A stretch of 45,593 nt of DNA from Pseudomonas hunanensis. GTDB taxonomy: Bacteria > Pseudomonadota > Gammaproteobacteria > Pseudomonadales > Pseudomonadaceae. The stretch is from positions 458,713 to 504,305 of the forward strand of contig NZ_QJRC01000098.1 in assembly GCF_013393325.1 (NCBI RefSeq), written 5' to 3'. Made by a program: the position numbers and the translations under genes. Positions 30,112 to 39,475 of the stretch are shown here, piece after piece (the stretch's first letter is position 1; each line of letters opens with the position of its first letter). Below the pieces are notes generated by a model. The model had not been told where the DNA came from, ran no database searches, and worked only from the letters and a program-made list of their open reading frames with translations.

Positions 30112-31530
30112 ATGATGAGCAAGCAAATTCCGGTACATGATGTAACCCCGCCTGCCAACAAAGGGAAGGATTCCGTCGACCTTTACGCCTCCCGCGAAAA
30201 AATCTACACCCGCGCCTTTACCGGTTTGTTCCGTCGCCTGCGCATGGTCGGCGGTGCTGCACTGTTTCTGCTGTACTTCGGCACCGTGTGGCTGAACTGG
30301 AGCGGCCACCAGGCCGTGTGGTGGAACCTGCCCGAACGCAAGTTCTACATCTTCGGCGCCACTATCTGGCCGCAGGACTTCATCCTGCTGTCAGGCATCC
30401 TGATCGTCGCCGCCTTCGGCCTGTTCTTCGTCACCGTGTACGCAGGCCGCGTCTGGTGCGGCTACACCTGCCCGCAAAGCGTGTGGACGTGGATTTTCAT
30501 GTGGTGCGAAAAGGTCACCGAGGGCGACCGCAACCAGCGCATGAAGCTCGACAAAGCCCCCATGAGCGGCAACAAGTTCCTGCGCAAGTTCGCCAAGCAC
30601 AGCCTTTGGCTGCTGATCGGTTTCGTCACCGGCATGACCTTCGTCGGCTACTTCTCGCCCATCCGTGAACTGGTGATCGAGTTCTTCACTGGCCAGGCCG
30701 ATGGCTGGGCGTATTTCTGGGTCGGTTTCTTCACCCTTGCCACCTACGGCAATGCCGGCTGGCTACGCGAGCAGGTGTGCGTGTACATGTGCCCCTACGC
30801 ACGCTTCCAGAGCGTGATGTTCGACAAGGACACGCTGATCGTGTCCTACGACCCGCGCCGTGGTGAAACCCGTGGGCCGCGTAAAAAAGACGCCGACTAC
30901 AAGGCCCAAGGCCTGGGCGACTGCATCGATTGCACCATGTGCGTACAAGTCTGCCCCACCGGCATCGACATCCGTGATGGCCTGCAGATCGAGTGCATCG
31001 GCTGCGCCGCGTGCATCGACGCCTGCGACAGCATCATGGAGAAGATGAATTACCCCAAAGGGCTGATCAGCTATACCACCGAACACAACTTGTCCGGGCA
31101 GAAGACTCACATGTTGCGCCCGCGCCTGATTGGTTATGCCGTGGTGCTGCTGGTGATGATCATCGGCCTGGCCACCGCCTTCGCCACCCGTTCGCTGGTT
31201 GGTTTCGACGTCAGCAAAGACCGCGTACTGTACCGCGAAAACGCCCAGGGCCGGATCGAGAACGTGTACAGCCTGAAGGTGATGAACAAGGACCAGCGCG
31301 ACCACGTCTACGTACTGGACGCTGCCGGCCTGCCGGACCTCAAGCTCGAAGGCCAGCGCGAAATCCGCGTGGCCGCTGGTGATATCGTCAGCCTGCCGGT
31401 GCAGCTGTCGATCGCCCCCGAGAAGCTGCCCTCGACCACCAACGAAATCACCTTCATCCTCAAGAGCGCCGACGACAGCGACGCCCAGGTTGAAGCCAAG
31501 AGCCGCTTCATCGGCCCACAGATCCGCTAA
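30112..31530 (+). CDS. ccoG: CcoG, cbb3 oxidase assembly Fe-S protein (FixG, RdxA)
   Basis: 472 residues from ATG 30112 (ATG 30115 is equally possible). It has several membrane helices with the CxxxCP-type motif WCGYTCPQSVWTW (about 114-126) and VCVYMCPYARFQSVMFD. A ferredoxin-like 2x[4Fe-4S] domain contains CIDCTMCVQVCPTG and CIGCAACIDACD. A C-terminal periplasmic Ig-like domain follows. CcoG is the cupric reductase that supplies Cu(I) for CuB of cbb3 oxidase. It heads the assembly operon, with ccoH 15 bases downstream. Confidence 0.95.
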   Translation: MMSKQIPVHDVTPPANKGKDSVDLYASREKIYTRAFTGLFRRLRMVGGAALFLLYFGTVWLNWSGHQAVWWNLPERKFYIFGATIWPQDFILLSGILIVAAFGLFFVTVYAGRVWCGYTCPQSVWTWIFMWCEKVTEGDRNQRMKLDKAPMSGNKFLRKFAKHSLWLLIGFVTGMTFVGYFSPIRELVIEFFTGQADGWAYFWVGFFTLATYGNAGWLREQVCVYMCPYARFQSVMFDKDTLIVSYDPRRGETRGPRKKDADYKAQGLGDCIDCTMCVQVCPTGIDIRDGLQIECIGCAACIDACDSIMEKMNYPKGLISYTTEHNLSGQKTHMLRPRLIGYAVVLLVMIIGLATAFATRSLVGFDVSKDRVLYRENAQGRIENVYSLKVMNKDQRDHVYVLDAAGLPDLKLEGQREIRVAAGDIVSLPVQLSIAPEKLPSTTNEITFILKSADDSDAQVEAKSRFIGPQIR

Positions 31531-31545
31531 GAGAGATAACGCACA

Positions 31546-32073
31546 ATGCCTGCCGCCACCGCCGCCAGCCCCTGGTACAAGCACCTCTGGCCCTGGATCA
31601 TCATCGGCATCCTCACCACCTCGGTGTGCCTGAGCCTGACCATGGTCAGCATCGCCGTACGCAATCCGGACAACCTGGTGAACGACAACTACTACGAGGC
31701 CGGCAAGGGCATCAACCGTTCACTGGACCGCGAGCTGCTTGCGCAGCAACTGGGACTGAAGGCCAGCGTGCACCTGGACGAGCTGACTGGCGAAGTGGAC
31801 CTGCGCCTGAGCGGCAACAGTGGCCCGCAAAGCCTGGAGTTGAACCTGATTTCGCCCACCCAGCCGGAGAAAGACCGCAAGGTGCTGCTGAGCCGGGTCG
31901 AAGCGGGGCGCTATGTAGGGCAACTGGAAGACAAGGTCGACGGGCGCCGCTTCGTCGAGCTGCTGGGGAGTGAAGGTGGCCAGGTGTGGCGCTTGTTCGA
32001 AGAGGAAAAAGTCGAACACGGGGTTACATTGCAACTGGGTGATGAAGCCATCCAAGGCGCCGAGCACCTGTAG
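31546..32073 (+). CDS. ccoH: CcoH, cbb3 oxidase assembly protein (FixH family)
   Basis: 175 residues. It has one N-terminal membrane helix (HLWPWIIIGILTTSVCLSLTMV) and then the FixH hallmark NPDNLVNDNYYEAGKGINRSLDR. The periplasmic part is mostly beta. CcoH contacts CcoN and is needed for late assembly of the complex. Its TAG stop is also the first bases of the REP pair that follows, so a gap of 170 bases with that repeat separates it from ccoI. Confidence 0.92.
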   Translation: MPAATAASPWYKHLWPWIIIGILTTSVCLSLTMVSIAVRNPDNLVNDNYYEAGKGINRSLDRELLAQQLGLKASVHLDELTGEVDLRLSGNSGPQSLELNLISPTQPEKDRKVLLSRVEAGRYVGQLEDKVDGRRFVELLGSEGGQVWRLFEEEKVEHGVTLQLGDEAIQGAEHL

Positions 32074-32200
32074 GAGCGGCCTTGCCGAAGCGTCGGACCG
32101 GTCCGAAAGGGCTGCGCAGCAGCCCCGGCAATCTATGCGACGAAGCTGAAATCGTGGGGCCGCTTCGCGACCCTTTCGCGACACAAGGCCGCTCCTACAG
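32071..32200. repeat. REP pair between ccoH and ccoI
   Basis: This is the third copy of the TAGGAGCGGCCTTG...CAAGGCCGCTCCTA element. It begins on the stop codon of ccoH. Its left arm has diverged after CCTTG. It sits inside the assembly operon and may lower read-through from ccoGH into ccoIS or protect the upstream mRNA. Confidence 0.75.
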
Positions 32201-32243
32201 GGGAGCGCGTCAACCGCGCCGATATGTGTAAGGCAATGATGCA

Positions 32244-34718
32244 ATGACCCAGCCCACCCCCTGCTACCACTGCGCCCTGCCCGTCCCGGCCGGCAGCCGC
32301 TTTACCGCCGTGGTGCTCGGCGAGCCCCGGGCGTTCTGCTGCCCCGGCTGCCAGGCGGTGGCTGAGTCGATCGTCGCCGGCGGCCTGGAGCACTACTACC
32401 AGCACCGCAGTGACAACAGCGCCAACCCCGAGGCCCTGCCCAGGCAGTTGCAGGACGAACTGGCCCTGTACGACCGTAGCGACGTGCAGCAAACCTTCGT
32501 CCGTCACCAGGGCGAGCTGGCCGAAACCACCCTACTGATCGAGGGGATCAGCTGTGCTGCCTGTGGCTGGCTGATCGAAAAGCACCTGCGCAACCTGCCC
32601 GGCGTCGCCGAGGCGCGCCTGAACCTGTCCAACCACCGTCTGCTGCTGAGCTGGGACGACAAGCAACTGCCGCTCTCGCGCCTGCTCGCCGAGTTGCGCC
32701 AGATCGGTTACGCCGCCCACCCCTACCAGCCCGACAAGGCCGCCGAACAGTTGGCCCAAGAGAACCGCAGCGCCCTGCGCCGCCTGGGCGTGGCCGGGCT
32801 TTTGTGGTTCCAGGCGATGATGGCAACCATGGCCACCTGGCCGGAATTCAACATCGACCTGTCGCCCGAGCTGCACACCATCCTGCGCTGGGTGGCACTG
32901 TTCCTGACCATCCCCATCGTGTTCTACAGCTGCGCACCGTTCTTCAAGGGCGCAGCGCGCGACCTGCGCACCCGTCACCTGACCATGGACGTTTCGGTGT
33001 CACTGGCCATTGGCCTGGCGTTCGGTGCCGGCATCTGGACGGCCATCACCGGCAGCGGCGAGCTGTATTTCGACACGGTGGGCATGTTCGCCCTGTTCCT
33101 GCTCACTGGCCGCTACTTGGAGCGACGTGCCCGCGAACGCACGGCTGCGGCCACCGCGCAGCTGGTCAACCTGCTGCCAGCCTCGTGCCTGCGCCTGGAC
33201 GCCATCGGCCGCAGCGAGCGCATCCTGCTCAGCGAGCTGCACTGCGGTGACACCGTGCAAGTGCTGCCTGGGGCGGTAATCCCCGCCGACGGGCGCATCG
33301 TCGAAGGCCGCTCGAGCGTCGACGAATCATTGCTGACTGGCGAATACCTGCCGCAACCGCGCCGGGTTGGCGAACGGGTCACCGGTGGCACGCTGAATGT
33401 CGAAAGCACCCTCAACGTGGAAGTCGAAGCCCTCGGCCACGATTCACGGTTGTCTGCCATCGTGCGCCTGCTGGAACGCGCCCAGACCGAAAAACCGCGC
33501 CTGGCGGAAATCGCCGACCGCGCCTCGCAGTGGTTCCTGTTGTTCTCGCTGCTGGCCGCCGTGGCCATCGGGCTGTGGTGGTGGCATCTGGACCCGACAC
33601 GGGCATTCTGGATCGTGCTGGCGATGCTGGTGGCGACCTGCCCTTGTGCGCTGTCCCTGGCCACGCCAACCGCGCTTACCGCAGCCACCGGCACCTTGCA
33701 CAAGCTCGGCCTGCTGGTAACCCGTGGCCATGTGCTGGAGGGCCTGAACCAGATCGACACAGTCATTTTCGACAAGACCGGCACGCTGACCGAAGGCCGC
33801 CTGACCCTGCGCAGCATCCGCCCGCTCGGCAGCCAGGCAGCCGACCGCTGCCTGGCCCTCGCCGCAGCGCTGGAAAACCGCTCCGAACACCCCATCGCCC
33901 GTGCCTTCGGCCGCACCACCACACCCGCCGAGGACGTGCAGACAATGCCCGGCCTGGGCCTGGAGGGGCTGGTGGACGGCCAGCGCTTGCGCATTGGCCA
34001 AGCCACCTTCGTCTGCGCCCTGAGCGGCGCGGAAATCCCCGCCGTGCCGGAGCCACGCGGCCAGTGGCTGCTGCTGGGCGACCGCCAGGGGCCGCTGGCC
34101 TGGTTCGGCCTGGACGACCGCCTGCGCGACGATGCCCCGGCCCTGCTCGCAGCCTGCAAGGCACGTGGCTGGCGAACCCTGCTGTTGTCGGGCGACAGCT
34201 CGCCGATGGTTGCCGAAGTGGCCGCGCAACTGGGCATCGACCAGGCCATTGGCGGGCTGCTTCCAGACGACAAGCTGGACCGGCTGAAGGCACTGCAGGC
34301 ACAAGGGTGCAAGGTGCTGATGCTCGGTGACGGCGTCAACGATGTGCCGGTGCTGGCCGCCGCCGACATCAGCATCGCCATGGGCAGCGCCACCGACCTT
34401 GCCAAGACCAGCGCCGATGCCGTGCTGCTGTCCAACCGCCTGCAGGCGCTGGTGCAGGCCTTCGACCTGGCCCGCCGCACCCGCCGCAACATCCTCGAGA
34501 ACCTGCTGTGGGCGACCCTGTATAATGGCCTGATGTTGCCGTTTGCCGCGCTCGGCTGGATCACCCCGGTATGGGCCGCCATCGGCATGTCGGTCAGTTC
34601 GCTGATCGTGGTGCTCAACGCCCTGCGCCTGACCCGCATGCCATTGGCGTCGGGCTCATTGCCCCACGAAGCCCCCTTGCCCGGGAGGAAGTCGCCATGC
34701 CCGCCCTCTATGTCATGA
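32244..34718 (+). CDS. ccoI: CcoI, copper-transporting P1B-type ATPase for cbb3 oxidase
   Basis: 824 residues. An N-terminal metal-binding region (CYHCALPVP and FCCPGCQAVAE, about 6-40) is followed by an HMA domain with G-I-S-C-A-A-C (about 99-105). Then come transmembrane helices with the ion-channel motif CPC (TCPCALSLATP), the actuator loop SSVDESLLTGE, the phosphorylation site DKTGTLTEG, and the hinge MLGDGVNDVPVLA. The extended N-terminus is typical of FixI/CcoI rather than the efflux enzyme CopA. It moves copper out of the cytoplasm for insertion into CcoN. Its last 22 bases overlap ccoS. Confidence 0.95.
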   Translation: MTQPTPCYHCALPVPAGSRFTAVVLGEPRAFCCPGCQAVAESIVAGGLEHYYQHRSDNSANPEALPRQLQDELALYDRSDVQQTFVRHQGELAETTLLIEGISCAACGWLIEKHLRNLPGVAEARLNLSNHRLLLSWDDKQLPLSRLLAELRQIGYAAHPYQPDKAAEQLAQENRSALRRLGVAGLLWFQAMMATMATWPEFNIDLSPELHTILRWVALFLTIPIVFYSCAPFFKGAARDLRTRHLTMDVSVSLAIGLAFGAGIWTAITGSGELYFDTVGMFALFLLTGRYLERRARERTAAATAQLVNLLPASCLRLDAIGRSERILLSELHCGDTVQVLPGAVIPADGRIVEGRSSVDESLLTGEYLPQPRRVGERVTGGTLNVESTLNVEVEALGHDSRLSAIVRLLERAQTEKPRLAEIADRASQWFLLFSLLAAVAIGLWWWHLDPTRAFWIVLAMLVATCPCALSLATPTALTAATGTLHKLGLLVTRGHVLEGLNQIDTVIFDKTGTLTEGRLTLRSIRPLGSQAADRCLALAAALENRSEHPIARAFGRTTTPAEDVQTMPGLGLEGLVDGQRLRIGQATFVCALSGAEIPAVPEPRGQWLLLGDRQGPLAWFGLDDRLRDDAPALLAACKARGWRTLLLSGDSSPMVAEVAAQLGIDQAIGGLLPDDKLDRLKALQAQGCKVLMLGDGVNDVPVLAAADISIAMGSATDLAKTSADAVLLSNRLQALVQAFDLARRTRRNILENLLWATLYNGLMLPFAALGWITPVWAAIGMSVSSLIVVLNALRLTRMPLASGSLPHEAPLPGRKSPCPPSMS

Positions 34719-34912
34719 TCCCCGCAGCCCTGCTGCTGGTCGGCGTGGCCGTGTACATCTTCTTCTGGGCGGTGGACAGCGGCCAGTACGACGACCTTGA
34801 AAGCCCCGCCCACAGCATCTTGTTCGACGACCAGGACCCTCGCCACCAAGCAGCGGTGAAACCTGACGACACCCCAGCCGACGCCGACAAGGAACCACCA
34901 CCCCGTGCCTGA
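34697..34912 (+). CDS. ccoS: CcoS, cbb3 oxidase maturation protein (FixS)
   Basis: 71 residues from ATG 34697, after GGGAGGAA (34682-34689). It has a single membrane helix (LYVMIPAALLLVGVAVYIFFWAV), then the family motif SGQYDDLESPAHSILFDD and a charged tail. It is needed for haem b and copper insertion into CcoN. It overlaps ccoI at its start and the next gene at its end by eight bases. Confidence 0.93.
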   Translation: MPALYVMIPAALLLVGVAVYIFFWAVDSGQYDDLESPAHSILFDDQDPRHQAAVKPDDTPADADKEPPPRA

Positions 34913-35588
34913 CCTGCTTCCCCTGCTGGGCTCGGCGCTGGTCCTTGGCCTGCTGGGCGGCGGCCACTGCCTGGGTATGTGCGGCGGCCTGATGGGGGCG
35001 CTGACCCTGGCCATACCGCCCGAACAACGAGGCAAGCGCCTGCGCCTGCTGCTGGCCTACAACCTCGGGCGTGTGCTCAGTTATACCAGCGCCGGCCTGT
35101 TGCTGGGCCTGGCCGGATGGGCCGTGGCCAGCAGCCCGGCAGCTCTGGGGCTGCGGGTGGTGGCGGCGCTGTTGTTGATTGCCATGGGCCTGTACCTGGC
35201 CGGCTGGTGGAGCGGCCTGACCCGCATCGAAGCCCTGGGGCGCGGGCTGTGGCGGCATATCCAGCCGGTGGCGTCGCGCTTGCTGCCGGTTTCCAGCGTG
35301 CCCCGGGCGTTGCTGCTGGGCGCCCTGTGGGGCTGGCTGCCGTGCGGGTTGGTGTACAGCACACTGCTATGGGCGGCCAGCCAGGGTAATGCCAGCTATA
35401 GCGCGGCGTTGATGCTGGCGTTCGGGGTGGGCACCTGGCCGGTGTTGCTGGCAACGGGGCTGGCGGCGGAACGGGTAAACGCGTTGTTGAGGCGGCGCAG
35501 CGTGCGGGTGGCTGGCGGGCTGCTGGTGATGCTATTTGGCATCTGGACCCTGCCCGGGCCGCACCAACACTGGCTGATGGGGCATTGA
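34905..35588 (+). CDS. TauE/SafE-family membrane protein linked to cbb3 assembly
   Basis: 227 residues starting at GTG 34905, with the frame overlapping the ccoS end. About six membrane helices. The first carries G-G-G-H-C-L-G-M-C-G-G (about 14-25), the metal-binding-like motif of the DsbD-related, cco-linked branch of the family. Another has GWLPCGLVYSTLLWA. This gene regularly closes ccoGHIS operons in Pseudomonas, and a role in copper or thiol handling during oxidase assembly is likely but not shown by the sequence. The name 'sulfite exporter' reflects the broad family only. Confidence 0.85.
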   Translation: MPDLLPLLGSALVLGLLGGGHCLGMCGGLMGALTLAIPPEQRGKRLRLLLAYNLGRVLSYTSAGLLLGLAGWAVASSPAALGLRVVAALLLIAMGLYLAGWWSGLTRIEALGRGLWRHIQPVASRLLPVSSVPRALLLGALWGWLPCGLVYSTLLWAASQGNASYSAALMLAFGVGTWPVLLATGLAAERVNALLRRRSVRVAGGLLVMLFGIWTLPGPHQHWLMGH

Positions 35589-35616
35589 CGGGCACCGCTG
35601 CGCAGCCCCAATGCCC

Positions 35617-35630
35617 TTGATACAAATCAA
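35617..35630 (+). promoter_or_regulatory. ANR box of hemN
   Basis: TTGAT-ACAA-ATCAA is a perfect palindromic ANR/FNR site 64 bases upstream of the hemN start. It is the best match in the window and fits the known ANR control of oxygen-independent haem synthesis. Confidence 0.9.
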
Positions 35631-35693
35631 CACCGATTACTACTGACGGCCATAGACTCCGGTGCACTGCTGCTCTTTCCGGGGACCGCCCTC

Positions 35694-37076
35694 ATGCTCG
35701 ACGACCTTCGTTGGGATACCGACCTGATCCGCCGCTACGATCTGGCCGGGCCACGCTACACCTCCTACCCGACCGCCATGCAACTGCACAGCGAAGTGGG
35801 CTCGTTCGACCTGCTCCACGCCCTGCGCGAGAGCCGTCGGGCCGTGCGTCCGCTGTCGCTGTACGTGCACGTGCCGTTCTGCGCCAACATCTGCTACTAC
35901 TGCGCCTGCAACAAGGTCATCACCAAGGACCGTGCCCGTGCCGCGCCGTACCTGCAGCGCCTGGAGCAGGAGATCCAGTTGATCGCTTGCCACCTGGGGC
36001 CCAAGCAGCGTGTTGAGCAGTTGCATTTCGGCGGCGGCACGCCGACCTTCCTCAGCCACGTGGAACTGCGCCAGCTGATGGCAACCTTGCGCCAACACTT
36101 CCACTTGCTGGACGACGACTCCGGCGACTATGGCATCGAGATCGACCCGCGGGAGGCCGATTGGTCGACCATGGGCCTGCTCCGCGAGCTGGGCTTCAAC
36201 CGCGTCAGCCTGGGCGTGCAGGACCTCGACCCGGCCGTGCAGCGCGCAGTCAACCGCCTGCAGAGCCTGGAACAGACCCGTACACTGATCGAGGCTGCGC
36301 GCACCCTGCAGTTCCGTTCGGTCAACCTGGACCTGATCTACGGCCTGCCCAAGCAAACCCTGGAAGGTTTTGCGCGCACCGTCGAAGAAGTGATCCGCCT
36401 GCAGCCCGACCGCCTGTCGGTGTTCAACTACGCCCACCTGCCCGAGCGTTTCATGCCCCAGCGGCGCATCGACAACAACGATCTGCCCAGCCCGGCTGCC
36501 AAGCTGGAGATGCTGCACGCCACCATCGACCAGTTGACCGCCGCTGGCTATCGCTACATCGGCATGGATCACTTCGCCCTGCCGGATGACGAACTGGCCA
36601 TCGCCCAGGAAGAAGGCACCCTGCAGCGCAACTTCCAGGGCTACACCACTCACGGGCACTGCGACCTGATCGGCCTGGGCGTGTCGGCGATCAGCCAGAT
36701 CGGCGAGCTGTACTGCCAGAACAGCAGCGACCTCAACACCTATCAGGACAGCCTGTCCAACGCCCAGCTGGCCACCCAGCGTGGCTTGCTGTGCAACCAC
36801 GACGACCGCATTCGCCGGGCGGTGATCCAACAACTGATCTGCCATTTCGAGCTGGATTTCGAACCGATCGAACAAGCCTTCACTATCGATTTTCGCGGCT
36901 ACTTCAACGACCTCTGGCCTGAGCTGCTGACCTTGCAGCGCGATGGCCTGATCAGCCTGGACAGCCAGGGCATTCGCATCCTGCCGCCTGGCCGCCTGCT
37001 GGCGCGCTCGGTATGCATGGTGTTCGATGCCTATCTGGCGATGCAAAACCGCCAACGTTTCTCGCGGGTGATCTGA
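35694..37076 (+). CDS. hemN: HemN, oxygen-independent coproporphyrinogen III dehydrogenase
   Basis: 460 residues, full length. The radical-SAM cluster motif C-A-N-I-C-Y-Y-C (in FCANICYYCACNKVITKD) holds [4Fe-4S]. GGGTPTFL and IEIDPREADW are the SAM-binding stretches, and the C-terminal HemN domain follows (GLGVSAISQIGELYCQN). It converts coproporphyrinogen III to protoporphyrinogen IX without oxygen, supplying haem for the cbb3 oxidases under low oxygen. It is a single gene with its own ANR box, and anr is the next gene downstream. Confidence 0.97.
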   Translation: MLDDLRWDTDLIRRYDLAGPRYTSYPTAMQLHSEVGSFDLLHALRESRRAVRPLSLYVHVPFCANICYYCACNKVITKDRARAAPYLQRLEQEIQLIACHLGPKQRVEQLHFGGGTPTFLSHVELRQLMATLRQHFHLLDDDSGDYGIEIDPREADWSTMGLLRELGFNRVSLGVQDLDPAVQRAVNRLQSLEQTRTLIEAARTLQFRSVNLDLIYGLPKQTLEGFARTVEEVIRLQPDRLSVFNYAHLPERFMPQRRIDNNDLPSPAAKLEMLHATIDQLTAAGYRYIGMDHFALPDDELAIAQEEGTLQRNFQGYTTHGHCDLIGLGVSAISQIGELYCQNSSDLNTYQDSLSNAQLATQRGLLCNHDDRIRRAVIQQLICHFELDFEPIEQAFTIDFRGYFNDLWPELLTLQRDGLISLDSQGIRILPPGRLLARSVCMVFDAYLAMQNRQRFSRVI

Positions 37077-37262
37077 AAACCGAGGCGTTCGACCGCATGG
37101 ACAACTGCCCTTGCCAGGCACACTATGGGCGTACAAGGACTCCCGGCAGGCGACCTGTCGGGGTTTCGCCAGCGCGCACCATCATCGCGCACACTGGCCT
37201 ACACCCTGCGTCGTGGGTTACCCTTACGACTTATGTGTGCTTTCCCACAAGGATCGATTCAA

Positions 37263-37997
37263 ATGTCCGAGCCAGTCAAACTGCGCCCACACAACCAGGC
37301 CCATTGCAAGGATTGCAGCCTGGCCCCCCTGTGCCTGCCTCTTTCCCTGAACCTGGAAGACATGGACGCACTGGATGAAATCGTCAAACGCGGCCGCCCA
37401 CTGAAGAAAGGCGAGTTCCTGTTCCGCCAGGGTGACAATTTCGGCTCGGTCTACGCAGTACGTTCCGGCGCCCTGAAAACCTTCAGCCTCAGCGACAGCG
37501 GCGAAGAGCAGATCACCGGCTTCCACCTGCCCAGCGAACTGGTCGGCCTGTCGGGCATGGACACCGAGGCCTACCCGGTATCGGCCCAGGCCCAGGAAAC
37601 AACCTCGGTGTGCGAAATCCCGTTCGAGCGGCTTGACGAGCTTTCGGTGCAACTGCCACAGCTACGTCGCCAGCTGATGCGGGTGATGAGCCGGGAAATC
37701 CGCGACGACCAGCAGATGATGCTGTTGCTGTCGAAAAAAACCGCCGACGAGCGTATCGCCACCTTCCTGGTCAACCTGTCGGCACGCTTCCGCGCCCGTG
37801 GCTATTCGGCCAATCAGTTCCGCCTGAGCATGTCGCGCAACGAAATCGGCAACTACCTGGGCCTGGCGGTAGAAACCGTGTCGCGGGTGTTCACCCGCTT
37901 CCAGCAAAACGGCCTGCTGCGCGCCGAAGGCAAGGAAGTGCATATCCTCGACCCGATCCAGCTGTGCGCGCTGGCCGGCGGTGCAATCGAGGCCTGA
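37263..37997 (+). CDS. anr: ANR, oxygen-sensing Fnr/Crp-family regulator
   Basis: 244 residues from ATG 37263; the upstream extension of the frame is not conserved. The N-terminal cysteines C-x2-C-x5-C (HCKDCSLAPLCLPL) and the later Cys in TTSVCEIPF bind the O2-labile [4Fe-4S] cluster. The cyclic-nucleotide-like barrel is at about 40-150. The C-terminal helix-turn-helix is RNEIGNYLGLAVETVSRVFTRFQ, whose E-x2-SR matches the FNR recognition helix reading TTGAT. Probable targets in this window are ccoN-1, hemN, ccoG and possibly the microcin-like operon. Confidence 0.97.
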   Translation: MSEPVKLRPHNQAHCKDCSLAPLCLPLSLNLEDMDALDEIVKRGRPLKKGEFLFRQGDNFGSVYAVRSGALKTFSLSDSGEEQITGFHLPSELVGLSGMDTEAYPVSAQAQETTSVCEIPFERLDELSVQLPQLRRQLMRVMSREIRDDQQMMLLLSKKTADERIATFLVNLSARFRARGYSANQFRLSMSRNEIGNYLGLAVETVSRVFTRFQQNGLLRAEGKEVHILDPIQLCALAGGAIEA

Positions 37998-38052
37998 TGT
38001 GGGCGTTTAGCGGGTATACTTGGGCATTCGTTTTCCCAGGATACCCGCAACA

Positions 38053-38601
38053 ATGCACAGCGACGCCTTCGACCTCAAAGCCCTGATCCGCCCGGTAGTG
38101 GACTTCCCCAAACCGGGTGTGATCTTCCGCGACATCACCCCGCTGTTCCAATCGCCACGCGGGCTTCGCTATGTGGCCGACCAGTTCATCGAGCGCTATG
38201 TCGAGGCTGAGTTCAGCCACATTGGTGCCATGGACGCGCGTGGTTTCCTGATCGGTTCGATCATCGCCCACCAGTTGAACAAGCCCCTGATCCTGTTCCG
38301 CAAGCAGGGCAAGCTGCCGGCTGACGTGCTGAGCGAGGGTTACCAGACCGAATATGGCGAAGCCTTCCTGGAAGTGCATGCCGACAGCCTGTGCGAAGGC
38401 GATTCGGTGCTGATCTTCGATGACCTGATTGCGACTGGCGGCACACTGCTGGCAGCAGCCAACCTGGTGCGCCGTACTGGGGCGCAGGTGTTCGAGGCGG
38501 CGGCGATCATTGACTTGCCGGAGCTGGACGGGTCGCGTCGGCTGCAGGCGGCGGGTGTGCCGACCTTCTGCCTGACCGAGTTTTCGCTCAGCGAGTATTA
38601 A
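38053..38601 (+). CDS. apt: Apt, adenine phosphoribosyltransferase
   Basis: 182 residues from ATG 38053. The family start [16 protein letters not shown] is complete. [12 protein letters not shown] and the PRPP-binding loop [17 protein letters not shown] (about 120-136) are present. It salvages adenine with PRPP to AMP. A TATACT hexamer at 38015-38020 may be its -10, although no good -35 is visible. It is followed by a REP pair and then the convergent recR. Confidence 0.96.
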
Positions 38602-38622
38602 GCATTCAGGGGCAACGCTGAA

Positions 38623-38711
38623 CCTGTGGGAGCGGGTTTACCCGCGAAGAACCCAACGCGGTATATGGCACCGGCTGCGCCGGTGTTCGCGGGTAAACCC
38701 GCTCCCACAGG
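38623..38711. repeat. REP pair, classical P. putida type
   Basis: The outer arms CCTGTGGGAGCGGGTTTACC and its complement enclose a second small hairpin (CACCGGC-TGC-GCCGGTG). This is the well-known REP core of the P. putida group, with sequence different from the 22220 and 32071 elements. It lies between convergent apt and recR and should act as a bidirectional transcript end. Confidence 0.85.
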
Positions 38712-38728
38712 GCCCCAGTAATTCTGAA

Positions 38729-39331
38729 TCAGAGCGAAATAGGCCGGCGCCCTGCAATGGCATGGGCCAAGGTCCCGCCATCCACCAGCTCAAGCTCGCC
38801 GCCCAGCGGCACACCATGGGCAATCCGCGTTGCCGCCAACCCCTTCTCGCTCAACAACTGCGCAATGTAATGCGCCGTCGCCTCGCCCTCCACCGTCGGG
38901 TTGGTCGCCAGGATCACCTCGGTAAAGGTGCCCTGCTCCTCGATGCGGGCCATCAGTTGCGGAATGCCGATCGCCTCCGGCCCCAAGCCGTCCAGCGGCG
39001 ACAGGTGGCCCTTGAGTACGAAGTAACGGCCACGGTAGCCCGTCTGTTCCACCGCATACACATCGGTCGGCCCCTCGACCACGCACAACTGGGTATCGTC
39101 ACGGCGCGTGTCGGCGCATTGCGGGCACAGCTCCTGCTCGGTCAGGGTGCGGCACTGGCGGCAATGGCCTACCCCCTCCATGGCCTGGGTCAGCGCCTGG
39201 GCCAGGCGCAGGCCGCCGCTGCGGTCTCGCTCGAGCAACTGCAAGGCCATGCGCTGGGCGGTTTTCTGGCCGACACCTGGGAGGATGCGCAAACCATCGA
39301 TCAGTTGGCGAATGAGGGGGCTGAAGCTCAT
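38729..39331 (-). CDS. recR: RecR, recombination mediator protein
   Basis: 200 residues from ATG 39331; the frame's upstream Met at 39352 adds seven non-family residues. It has the helix-hairpin-helix LRILPGVGQKTAQRMALQLL (about 12-31), the zinc finger C-R-Q-C...C-P-Q-C (about 57-73) and a Toprim domain with VVEGPTDVYAVEQTG and ILATNPTVEGEATA. With RecFO it loads RecA onto gapped DNA. A terminator and promoter lie between ybaB and recR, so recR is at least partly independent of dnaX-ybaB. Confidence 0.96.
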   Translation of the reverse strand: MSFSPLIRQLIDGLRILPGVGQKTAQRMALQLLERDRSGGLRLAQALTQAMEGVGHCRQCRTLTEQELCPQCADTRRDDTQLCVVEGPTDVYAVEQTGYRGRYFVLKGHLSPLDGLGPEAIGIPQLMARIEEQGTFTEVILATNPTVEGEATAHYIAQLLSEKGLAATRIAHGVPLGGELELVDGGTLAHAIAGRRPISL

Positions 39332-39362
39332 GGGAAAGGCCTGACAATTCAATAAGAGGCGG

Positions 39363-39392
39363 TTTATACCCAGCGGGGGGCAGTGACGTCAA
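39363..39392 (-). promoter_or_regulatory. Sigma-70 promoter of recR
   Basis: On the minus strand TTGACG (39387-39392), an 18-base spacer and TATAAA (39363-39368) form a near-consensus promoter about 30 bases before the recR start codon. It follows the ybaB terminator directly. Confidence 0.6.
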
Positions 39393-39425
39393 ATCAGTAG
39401 ACCGCGCCAGGGCTGAAACCGCTGC

Positions 39426-39459
39426 AAAAAAAACCGCCACTGGTGTCAGTGGCGGTTTT
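39426..39459 (-). terminator. Terminator after ybaB
   Basis: AAAACCGCCACTG-GTGT-CAGTGGCGGTTTT forms a perfect 13-pair stem. On the minus strand it is followed by a run of eight T, so it is a textbook intrinsic terminator for dnaX-ybaB. Confidence 0.9.
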
Positions 39460-39475
39460 GGGTATCGCAATGCCC

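Noticed and set aside
34519..34524. TATAAT hexamer inside ccoI
   Set aside because: It encodes a conserved Leu-Tyr-Asn in the last membrane helices and has no matching -35.
35640..37136. 498-codon minus-strand frame over hemN
   Set aside because: It is a shadow of hemN, which has complete radical-SAM motifs on the plus strand.
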